Assembly: GCA_014523685.1 (NCBI GenBank)
Contig: JAATVT010000203.1
Coordinates: 1-10,519 of the forward strand
DNA length: 10,519 nucleotides
Direction: 5' to 3'
Origin: Nitrososphaerales archaeon TH5893
GTDB taxonomy: Archaea; Thermoproteota; Nitrososphaeria; Nitrososphaerales; Nitrososphaeraceae
Under the pieces are notes generated by a model. That model did not search any database, was not told the origin of the DNA, and was given only the letters and a program-made list of their open reading frames with translations. How positions within the stretch are numbered: position 1 is the first letter of the stretch; each line of letters opens with the position of its first letter. This document shows positions 1 to 5,493 of the stretch, one piece after another. The position numbers and the translations under genes are program-made.

Positions 1-276
1 ATCGTATATTTCTGATTGAGAGAGTATCCGTTGATTCAGAACGCAGGAACCTGCTATTGCATTTAGAGCTATAATCCATTCCCCGTATTGAGTTTTTTTT
101 GCTTGGTCAGAAACCGATTTTTCAATTAAATTAAAAGCTGTTTTACTTATTTGATTGTCATGATTTATTTTTAGAAGTTGCAGATATCTAGTTAGTCTTT
201 CTTTCATACAGTTTAACTTCTCCTTGTACAGCGTAGGCGTATTTTTAGGACCATCTACAGAGTGTTCGTCAATCAT
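1..276 (-). CDS. Helical protein of unknown function, C-terminus beyond the window
   Basis: I do not recognise this protein. The frame is open from an ATG at 276-274 to the left edge, giving 92 residues that start MIDEHSVDGPKNTPTLYKEK. After about residue 17 the composition suggests amphipathic helices, with many K, E, L, I and Q. There is no signal peptide, no membrane segment and no metal motif. The start is chosen because its ATG overlaps the TGA of the upstream gene as ATGA, the usual arrangement for translational re-initiation. A second in-frame ATG at 207, with AAGGAGAAG about 11 bases upstream, is an alternative that would shorten the protein by 23 residues. It is the third gene of a minus-strand string (883 to 1), so it is probably co-transcribed and functionally linked with the Cys-rich protein before it. 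Existence is fairly likely; function is unknown. Confidence 0.55.
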   Translation of the reverse strand, partial: MIDEHSVDGPKNTPTLYKEKLNCMKERLTRYLQLLKINHDNQISKTAFNLIEKSVSDQAKKTQYGEWIIALNAIAGSCVLNQRILSQSEIYD

Positions 277-710
277 GGATATTTCATGAACACTCCTAAT
301 GTCTTGTTCATTGGATGTTTACATTTGCATCTATGGCTACTTGGACCATGAAGTGAAAATTTGTGTCGGCAGCGATAATAGGAACATATTGGTTCGGATA
401 TTCTACCATGTACATCCACTATTATTTGATGAGATTGTTCTATTTCTTGCTGCTCTTTTGTATCTATTGATTGATATTGATCCACCCTCAGTGATGATGA
501 AAAATCATTAGCATATTCATTTTTCATCTCTTTTCTTTCCACTTCTTCCTCTTTGCGATGGCAACTATAACAATATCCGCATTTTATGCATGTGAGGCTG
601 GTTCTGTTTTGACATAATTTACACTCTTGATATCTAAACGTTAAGGTATCTCTTATGTATTCATGCGGTGCTTTTAATCCGGATTTTTCTGTCGCTAGCA
701 TTTCTATCAT
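273..710 (-). CDS. Cys/His-rich putative zinc-binding protein, 145 aa
   Basis: This is a small soluble protein with two Cys/His clusters. The N-terminal cluster (about residues 30-51) reads CKLC, CIKC, GYC and SCH, a pattern that suggests one zinc ribbon or a pair of treble-clef knuckles. The C-terminal cluster (about residues 109-134) contains CSYYRCRHKFSLHG, then HRCKCKHPMNKTLG, a second probable metal site. The Lys/Glu/Gln-rich linker between them looks flexible or helical. There is no signal peptide or membrane segment, so a cytoplasmic nucleic-acid-binding or protein-binding role is possible but unproven. The ATG at 710 overlaps the upstream gene's TGA (ATGA), and its own TGA overlaps the next ATG the same way, which supports both ends. 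GGTGAT lies 2 bases before this ATG and 11 before the ATG of Met4, so Met4 is an alternative start. I believe related Cys-rich hypotheticals occur in Nitrososphaerales; that is recollection, not a search result. Confidence 0.75.
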   Translation of the reverse strand: MIEMLATEKSGLKAPHEYIRDTLTFRYQECKLCQNRTSLTCIKCGYCYSCHRKEEEVERKEMKNEYANDFSSSLRVDQYQSIDTKEQQEIEQSHQIIVDVHGRISEPICSYYRCRHKFSLHGPSSHRCKCKHPMNKTLGVFMKYP

Positions 711-883
711 CTATCACCATGATTTCTCTTTTGTTTAGACGGTTTAACTTGGCCTACTTCACAAAGCTGAATAGAGGAACTGTAATCATCATTTTGCACT
801 CTTGCAGGAACTTTGGCTAGAATATCCACTAGCCCGGAGGTCATAATCCTTTTCAATACCGTTCTAGCAGCCATTGCCGCCAT
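707..883 (-). CDS. Small hypothetical protein, 58 aa, first gene of an ATGA-coupled string
   Basis: The frame runs from ATG at 883 to TGA at 709-707 and encodes 58 residues beginning MAAMAARTVLKRIMTSGLVD, with a basic tail ending KPSKQKRNHGDR. I do not recognise it. It has one Cys and no signal peptide or clear membrane helix. The main support is positional: its stop overlaps the next start as ATGA, exactly as at the following junction. An ATG nine bases further in (Met4) is an alternative start. A stop closes the frame 33 bases upstream, so the gene cannot be much longer. I see no clear Shine-Dalgarno sequence and no convincing TATA box upstream. Confidence 0.45.
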   Translation of the reverse strand: MAAMAARTVLKRIMTSGLVDILAKVPARVQNDDYSSSIQLCEVGQVKPSKQKRNHGDR

Positions 884-1144
884 CCCAATCTGTATGTTAT
901 GTATTACTAATTATTTCCACAAACTATCATTTATCCCTTTGGGGGAGAAGGTAAACAATTAGATGAACACCATTAAAAAAATCAGAATTGTAATGCCATA
1001 ATACCCGTACATGCGCTGCAGACGGCAAAAGATGAAGGGTAGGGTGTTAGAATTGTGTAAAAGAATTTGCTGATGATTGGATTTATACTGGTCTTTATGA
1101 TAACTAATTAAAAACCAAGTCTTCACAACATCGCTCAATTAGAT

Positions 1145-1555
1145 ATGTTAGGAGACTTAATTTATGAAGCAAATGGCAAGGTGGCGGGATATAGAGTATT
1201 GGATGCTGAAGGTCCCAAAATAGAAGTTACCATTACGGTAAAAGGAACTTTGAAGGGAGGAATAGAAACTACCGATACCGTGACATACTGGAGTATTCCC
1301 CGACTCGGAGGGACATATTATGCTGAAGGCAAATGAGTTTTAATGATAAAAGAAGATGTTAATGAACTAGCAACATGAACAGGACAAGGAATAGCGTATT
1401 ATTCAGGAAGTAAGAGAAGAGATGTCGGTTCAGTATTTTGTCTCGCAGGTTCTACGACTGGACTTCTCGCTTTTCTAAATAATATGGTTGGAGTATTTGA
1501 ATATGAAGTAGATGAAAATGGCAATTCTGGAGGAAAAATATGGAAGTGGAAATAA
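1145..1555 (+). pseudogene. Decayed small conserved archaeal protein with two in-frame TGA codons
   Basis: One frame continues from ATG 1145 to TAA 1553-1555 (136 codons), interrupted only by TGA at 1334-1336 and TGA at 1376-1378. The first part reads MLGDLIYEANGKVAGYRVLD and reaches YWSIPRLGGTYYAEGK. After the stops come TGQGIAYYSG, then GLLAFLNNMVGVFEYEVDEN and KIWKWK. I associate this layout (GDLIYE start, YW.IPR..G, ATWTGQG, LAFLNN.VGVFEYEVD, W.W end) with a roughly 140-residue protein family repeated in Nitrososphaerales genomes; that is memory, not a search. The second TGA sits where the remembered family has Trp (AT-stop-TGQG) and the first where Gly would fit (EGK-stop), so each is one base from a sense codon. 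No frameshift is present, so decay looks recent. A functional 63-residue fragment or readthrough is possible but less likely. Confidence 0.7.
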
Positions 1556-1611
1556 TACCAAAATTGTTTCTCATCGCTATTTATTTACTTTTACAAACTT
1601 TAGCTAACTTT

Positions 1612-1674
1612 CAAGTTTTGTTCTTTGATATCTATTTTTCGATATAGCTACTTGAAATAAGAGTTGAAAACTTG
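1612..1674. repeat. Nested inverted repeats downstream of the pseudogene
   Basis: CAAGTTTT at 1612-1619 is exactly complementary to AAAACTTG at 1667-1674. Between them, ATATC (1628-1632) pairs with GATAT (1641-1645) around an 8-base T-rich loop. The arms are A/T-rich, so chance is possible. The structure could act in RNA processing or termination after the broken gene. Apart from this repeat and T-rich tracts, 1556-1871 shows no gene. Confidence 0.3.
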
Positions 1675-1871
1675 CTGTTACCAATCGTTAGAATTGATTT
1701 CTATTTTTTGTTTGAAACAATATATTATTATTAAATAGTGAAACGGAAACGGGTGAAAAGGGAATGTGCCAAATTGAAGAAAGGATGAAATCTATTTTTT
1801 TGTCAACATATTAAGAAATATCAGGAAAAAGTAAATGATTAATAATAGTGTTTACATAATATCAATGGGAA

Positions 1872-1910
1872 ATGGCGGCTAAAAAGAAAAGCGCAAAGAA
1901 GAAAAAGTAA
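1872..1910 (+). CDS. Possible 12-residue Lys-rich mini-ORF (MAAKKKSAKKKK)
   Basis: ATG 1872 opens a 12-codon frame ending TAA at 1908-1910. Its product is almost pure Ala/Lys/Ser, like the basic tails of archaeal nucleic-acid-binding proteins. An A/T-rich element (TTAATAATA, about 1839-1847) lies about 28 bp upstream at TATA spacing. After the stop the same frame stays open for 26 more codons of mixed basic sequence, so this may be the start of a broken gene. Expression is unproven. Confidence 0.2.
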   Translation: MAAKKKSAKKKK

Positions 1911-2114
1911 AAGGTAACAAGTGAAACGCAGAAAGTCATAATAGAAAGAAGAAGAAATTATCACAACAAACTACGATGCGAGTCTGATTGAATAAAAACT
2001 TCTTTCTTTTCCATCTTTTTTGTTTTGATCGTTAGGTAAAATCAGCTGATATTGTAGCAGGTGAAAGAAGTGTATAGATGGTAGCTTATCCTCTTTTAGA
2101 TTAAAGGCAATCTG

Positions 2115-2321
2115 ATGTGGCTCCAGACTGTAGTATATGGTCCTGTAATCGTACCATTACATAATAATGATACCATCCATGGAATTATAATGGGTACAGG
2201 GATGAAGAATATGACAAGCATTGCAATTTGGATAGCAGGTATAGTGGATAGACTAAACAAAAGAGCCGGTAGAAGAATCCAGTTTGTTTATCTGTCACCT
2301 TTTTCGTCAGGTTTCCAATAA
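2115..2321 (+). CDS. Doubtful 68-aa ORF
   Basis: An ATG-initiated frame encodes 68 residues with a mildly hydrophobic centre (TSIAIWIAGIVDRL) followed by a basic stretch (NKRAGRR). I recognise no family. There is no clear Shine-Dalgarno or TATA element at a suitable distance and no coupling to a neighbour. It lies alone in a region of otherwise non-coding character. It may be a chance frame, a degraded gene end or a small membrane-associated peptide; chance is most likely. Confidence 0.2.
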   Translation: MWLQTVVYGPVIVPLHNNDTIHGIIMGTGMKNMTSIAIWIAGIVDRLNKRAGRRIQFVYLSPFSSGFQ

Positions 2322-2422
2322 TAGAACGATAATTAGATGATAGTCAGTTGCTCATAACAAAATCAGCTAGTATAGTTTAGGGTACTCTATTCAAAGGAAG
2401 AACTTATCGTTAGATGATGCTC

Positions 2423-2428
2423 TTATAT
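2423..2428 (+). promoter_or_regulatory. TATA box of the ChaB-like gene
   Basis: TTATAT lies with its centre about 29 bp before the ATG at 2455. This spacing puts the expected transcription start at or within a few bases of the start codon, consistent with a leaderless or very short-leader transcript and with the absence of a Shine-Dalgarno sequence. Confidence 0.5.
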
Positions 2429-2454
2429 CATATTTTGCACAATTAAATATCAAA

Positions 2455-2727
2455 ATGCCGAGGTCAAAATCAATAAAAGGAGCAGGAAAAAGAGTAGATG
2501 GGAAACTTTCTACTAGAACAGAAAAGCAAATAGATTCTTTACCAGTACATGCACAGCATATTTACAAAGAGGCACATGCAAACGCTATAGAACTGTATAA
2601 AAATCCAGAAAAAAGGCGTGGTGGAAAAAAACAAAGCATAGAAGAGGTGGCGCATAAAACGGCTTGGGCAGCAGTAAAGAAAAAGTACGTGAAAAAAGGA
2701 AATAAATGGATTAGAAAAGATGAATAA
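2455..2727 (+). CDS. ChaB family protein
   Basis: The 90-residue product matches the ChaB pattern. After a basic N-terminal extension (residues 1-24, rich in K, R and S) come SLPVHAQHIYKEAHANA, ELYKNPEKRRGG, then EEVAHKTAWAAVKKKYVKKG and a final KW. The hallmark elements are the Leu-Pro-x-His-Ala-Gln-x-Ile-Tyr-Lys-Glu-Ala start, the Lys-Asn-Pro-Glu-Lys-Arg-Arg turn and the Ala-His-Lys-x-Ala-Trp-Ala-Ala-Val-Lys helix. ChaB is a small helical protein first linked genetically to the ChaA cation antiporter in Escherichia coli; its molecular role remains unclear, so no function is asserted here. No antiporter gene is adjacent. The basic N-terminus is longer than in bacterial ChaB and could bind nucleic acid (inference). 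The gene has its own TATA box and appears monocistronic, followed by a T-rich tract. Confidence 0.9.
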   Translation: MPRSKSIKGAGKRVDGKLSTRTEKQIDSLPVHAQHIYKEAHANAIELYKNPEKRRGGKKQSIEEVAHKTAWAAVKKKYVKKGNKWIRKDE

Positions 2728-2778
2728 TTGAAAGCTACACTACAGCACTGACTCTAAGCCAAGGTCTGGTTTGATAAT

Positions 2779-2792
2779 CTTTTATTTCTTAT
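2779..2792 (+). terminator. T-rich tract after the ChaB-like gene
   Basis: A run rich in T (TCTTTTATTTCTTA) starts about 50 bases past the stop codon. Archaeal RNA polymerase commonly stops at such tracts without a hairpin. No stem-loop precedes it. Confidence 0.35.
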
Positions 2793-2852
2793 TATATTAG
2801 TAATTAGATCACATGAGATCCCAAGCTCAGGTTATAGACAGGTTTAGAAGTG

Positions 2853-2877
2853 TTACCTCCTTTAATTAATGGGGTAA
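2853..2877 (+). repeat. Small inverted repeat upstream of the response regulator
   Basis: TTACCTC (2853-2859) can pair with GGGGTAA (2871-2877) over 7 bp including one G-T wobble, around an A/T loop. It lies about 120 bp before the response-regulator start and could be an operator or chance. The rest of 2728-2995 shows no gene. Confidence 0.2.
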
Positions 2878-2995
2878 TAAAAAGATCTGTCAATTGGTTT
2901 TTCATCCTTTAAGCCATTACCAATAATAATCGTACTATCCAAAATCAGATGACTATGCAACTATTAAGTATCTTGAAAACATACATCATCTCTTA

Positions 2996-3415
2996 TTGAT
3001 AAACGAGAGAAATGTAGAACACAGGGTAATGATCATCGATGATAATACAGACATTCTTTTGACCTATAAGCAAATCCTAGAGGACAGTGGATTTAGAGTC
3101 GACGCATTCGAGGATCCCATGATGGCAATGGCCGCATTTAAAGCAGGCAAAGAAAATGGTTATGAGCTTTTGCTAATAGATATTTATTTTGAAAAGCATG
3201 ATATCAATGTGTTTAGTGGATTCAATGTCTACGAAGAAATGAGAAAATCTGGAAAGAAAATGCCTCCAGTATGTTTTGTTACAGCTTTTCCGAATTATTA
3301 TGATATGCTGAAGCAGTCTTTCCCAATGATAAGTGTTAAGTGTTTTCTCAAGAAACCAATTGAGGCAAGAGATTTGGTTGCAAAAGTAAGACAAGAAATA
3401 ACTGGTTCAGTATAG
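2996..3415 (+). CDS. Single-domain response regulator (REC domain)
   Basis: The 139-residue product is a stand-alone receiver domain of the CheY/Spo0F type. Visible active-site residues are the acidic pair Asp15-Asp16 (MIIDDN), the phospho-acceptor Asp62 (LLLIDIYF), Thr96-Ala97 (CFVTAF) and Lys120 followed by Pro121 (FLKKP). There is no DNA-binding or enzymatic output domain, so it probably works by protein-protein contact in a phosphorelay; a partner histidine kinase is not in the window. The Asp62-to-Gly75 loop is about five residues longer than in CheY and lacks the usual Pro, which could alter partner choice. The start is TTG at 2996. The frame stays open to 2930 without ATG, GTG or TTG, and the only later candidate, Met12, would remove part of the first strand. 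Gaps on both sides suggest a monocistronic gene. Confidence 0.9.
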   Translation: MINERNVEHRVMIIDDNTDILLTYKQILEDSGFRVDAFEDPMMAMAAFKAGKENGYELLLIDIYFEKHDINVFSGFNVYEEMRKSGKKMPPVCFVTAFPNYYDMLKQSFPMISVKCFLKKPIEARDLVAKVRQEITGSV

Positions 3416-3523
3416 TAATCCTTGTGTTAATGGTAGCAATAGCACCAACAAAATGATATTTTAACTTGATAATTTGGAGATAATAAAAATGGTTTAAACA
3501 ATCATATTTCAAGAAATTGCTTA

Positions 3524-3531
3524 TTTATAAT
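3524..3531 (+). promoter_or_regulatory. TATA-like element upstream of the GC-rich island
   Basis: TTTATAAT matches the archaeal TATA consensus well and would place a start near 3550-3555, about 45 bases before the first stem of the proposed RNA. No protein start fits this promoter, which is why it is assigned to the RNA candidate. Confidence 0.4.
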
Positions 3532-3552
3532 GCGGAGTTTCAGTATTATTTC

Positions 3553-3765
3553 TGTTTCTATGATCCCTTAAAACGATGTTTTAGAGAAGACTTAGAACAC
3601 GTATCTAGGTAGATGGCTGTCCGCCCATCCAAGGCTTAGATCCGTCGAAGAGTTAAACTTTACGCGGATTGGTTCGTGGGTTAAAATCACCAGGTTGGTT
3701 ATTGACACTGGGTCACCGTCATGCGTGAGTTTGGCGTATGATTCAGGGTGCTCAAGTGTATGAAT
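3553..3765 (+). ncRNA. Candidate structured non-coding RNA in a GC-rich island
   Basis: G+C in 3601-3780 is about 48% by hand count, against about 22-30% in the flanking lines sampled. Three stem-loops can be drawn. First: ACG plus ATCTA (3599-3607, one mismatch) pair with TAGAT plus CGT (3637-3645), enclosing GATGG/CCATC (3612-3616/3625-3629). Second: TTTACGCG (3659-3666) pairs with CGTG (3675-3678) and TAAA (3682-3685) across a 3-base bulge. Third: 3705-3717 pairs with 3747-3759 in at least 11 of 13 positions and encloses TCATGCG/CGTATGA (3719-3725/3735-3741). A TATA-like element lies upstream. Ends and strand are approximate. I see no 5S rRNA, SRP RNA, RNase P RNA or tRNA signature. Short open frames cross the island in several frames, as expected where stops are scarce. 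Confidence 0.4.
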
Positions 3766-4122
3766 CAGATGCTACTTCTCATAAGGGGAAATGATTTCTC
3801 TCACGGTCTTGTTATAAAGCATAAACAGATAAGGGAAAAGGATATATCTTATTCCCGATTATTGGTTATTATGAGAAGAAGTTCCTATTCTATTTGTTTT
3901 ATTCCTCATGGTTTTCATCTGTATATTTTTGGAAGACCCATTTCCAATGAAACCCGAACTTTGAGTGTGGATTATAGGCATGATTTATAATAAACCGTAT
4001 TCAGTTGAACTAAAATCCGTTTTCTCTTTTTTCCGAACGTCTTCAGGGGAACTTCTATCGTTTTTCACATCTGAACATTTGCATTTGCTTGGAGTTTCGT
4101 CTAAGGATGGGGGGTCTAAACA
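3766..4122. other. Intergenic leader region before the caspase operon
   Basis: An A/T-rich element TTTATAATAA at 3984-3993 is the best TATA candidate for the operon and would leave a leader of roughly 110 bases. T/C-rich tracts lie around 4018-4033. A GTG-initiated frame at 3748-3990 is open but has no recognisable domain and an unlikely composition, so it is not called as a gene. Confidence 0.35.
4109..4115 (+). promoter_or_regulatory. Shine-Dalgarno-like G run that fixes the TTG start of the caspase gene
   Basis: Six G followed by T lie 7 bases before TTG 4123. Five G plus T can pair with the archaeal 16S tail ACCUCC using one G-U wobble. The nearby ATG at 4107 is in another frame that stops after eight codons, so TTG is the supported start. 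Confidence 0.5.
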
Positions 4123-5481
4123 TTGAATACTGACGACAATAAAATTTCACCGAAGCGAACGGCAATTATAGCGGGTATAAATGACTATGAGTCTCATTCA
4201 GTATATCAAACCTTAGGAGGAGCTGAGAACGACGCAAAAGAAATTTCGGAAAGGCTTCAGAAAAACGGCGATTTTGAAATCTCCAAGGGACACTATCTGA
4301 TAGGACAGAATGCGACCAGGAAGAATATTTTGAAAGCTATTAGCGACGTTTTTCGTAAGGATGCTAGCTTCGATGTGGTTGCCTTGTATTTTTCTGGACA
4401 CGGGATATTAGATAAGAATAATGTGGGTTATATTGCTCCTTACGATATGGATCCTGAAGATCCATTTGTGAGCGGCATCAATATGGAGCAGTTAAGAACC
4501 GTTATTTATGAATCTAAGAATCAGGCTAGTGTTATAATGTTACTAGATTGTTGCCATTCAGGGATAGCCGCCAAGGACAAGACAAAGACTGGTCCTGTTA
4601 CCACGACAGTCATGGATACGAATAGAGATCTCATTTCCACCCAGTTTCAAAAGATGGTGGAATCTCCTAGTCAACAGGGACCTCAGGTTACTCAGGTTAC
4701 TGCTAGAGGCGCAGTAATCTTGGCATCAAGCGAAGCAAATGCTGTTTCAAGAGAACGAAACTATATCCACTCAAACGATGATAAACCACATAGCCATGGA
4801 GCGTTTACGTTTCATCTTATAGAAGGCATAGATGGAAAAGCTGCTGACAAGTCAGGTGTAATAACAATAGGAAGTCTTAAGAAATATGTTGAAGACAAAA
4901 TGCTCGAAGAAGACAGACAAATACCTGTTCACTATGTTGCCGGAGCAAGTAGAATAGATTCCATTCATGTGGCGCTATCACAGGATCGATTCCGTGCTAC
5001 CGTAGATAATTTAATTAGCACAGCACAAGGTCTCCTTGTATTCAAGTATCCGAATTCTGATCTTATTGACCTTCAATATTTGTCAATAGCATCCAAGAAA
5101 GTAAGCGAATTAGCGAGTTTAGAGCCGAATAACGAAGAGTTGCCAATACTTTATAAGATTATAAATGAGGGAGCGGCTCGTTTCAGTCAACCAGCTATAG
5201 AATGGCTTGTGAAAAACTCAGATTATGCCAGACGCAAGTTAAATGAGATCGAACCTAGCCTTTATGACTTTAGATTACCAGACATGGTCCAAAATCTATC
5301 CTATGATGAACTACAAAAAATGGATCAAACAACACTTAAGACTTTAAATACATTGTTGGCTGAAGTTGCCAGGAATACAGAATTCAAAGCTGAGGATGAT
5401 AAGAATCTTAACAGGTTTTATCTGCAGCTCCGAGCATCACTTCATAACAATTTCAATGCTACAAAACCAGGTCACGTATAG
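4123..5481 (+). CDS. Caspase/metacaspase-like cysteine protease (peptidase C14 family)
   Basis: Residues about 12-285 form a caspase-like fold: a first strand KRTAIIAGINDYES, the conserved LGGAENDAKEI helix, then the His motif YFSGHG (His93) and the Cys motif LLDCCHSG. By alignment with the D-x-C-H-S-G motif of metacaspases the nucleophile should be Cys144. The small-subunit-like part follows with AVILASSEANA, HGAFTFHLIEGIDG and a Gly-Ser-Leu-x-x-Tyr-Val helix. Between the two parts lies a polar linker (about 150-195) with Lys/Arg, where related enzymes are processed. Residues about 286-452 are helical and unrecognised, possibly an adaptor for the TPR partner. There is no signal peptide, so the enzyme should be cytoplasmic. 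It starts with TTG and ends 12 bases before the next gene, so both are probably one operon. Both catalytic residues are present, which argues for activity. Family assignment is firm; substrate and role are unknown. Confidence 0.92.
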   Translation: MNTDDNKISPKRTAIIAGINDYESHSVYQTLGGAENDAKEISERLQKNGDFEISKGHYLIGQNATRKNILKAISDVFRKDASFDVVALYFSGHGILDKNNVGYIAPYDMDPEDPFVSGINMEQLRTVIYESKNQASVIMLLDCCHSGIAAKDKTKTGPVTTTVMDTNRDLISTQFQKMVESPSQQGPQVTQVTARGAVILASSEANAVSRERNYIHSNDDKPHSHGAFTFHLIEGIDGKAADKSGVITIGSLKKYVEDKMLEEDRQIPVHYVAGASRIDSIHVALSQDRFRATVDNLISTAQGLLVFKYPNSDLIDLQYLSIASKKVSELASLEPNNEELPILYKIINEGAARFSQPAIEWLVKNSDYARRKLNEIEPSLYDFRLPDMVQNLSYDELQKMDQTTLKTLNTLLAEVARNTEFKAEDDKNLNRFYLQLRASLHNNFNATKPGHV

Positions 5482-5493
5482 TTGAAATTATAA

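Larger units (their letters stand above)
1911..2454. other. Intergenic stretch with a pyrimidine tract and no convincing gene
   Basis: A T/C-rich tract at about 1998-2030 on the plus strand could serve as an archaeal T-tract terminator. A near-repeat AAAATCAGCT occurs at about 2038 and 2359. One ORF at 2115-2321 is listed separately with low confidence. I found no RNA gene signature here. Confidence 0.4.

Noticed and set aside
299..511. Plus-strand 70-residue frame opposite the Cys-rich gene
   Set aside because: It is opposite a minus-strand gene supported by Cys/His motifs and ATGA coupling at both ends.
3173..3394. Minus-strand 73-residue frame
   Set aside because: Antisense to the response regulator, whose active-site residues are all present on the plus strand.
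3600..3700. Possible 5S rRNA or tRNA in the GC-rich island (CCCATCC, GAAGAGTTAAAC, GGTTCG)
   Set aside because: The short similarities do not assemble into a 5S or tRNA fold. No acceptor stem, anticodon arm or complete T-arm could be drawn.
3604..3762. Open frame across the GC-rich island containing VIDTGSPSC, resembling an aspartyl protease D-T-G motif
   Set aside because: It has no start codon, no second motif or surrounding fold, and other frames on both strands are equally open because the segment is GC-rich. The motif is probably coincidence.
3748..3990. GTG-initiated 80-residue frame upstream of the caspase gene
   Set aside because: No domain, odd composition (rich in Ile, Ser, Tyr and Arg), no Shine-Dalgarno, and its start overlaps the GC-rich stem-loop island.
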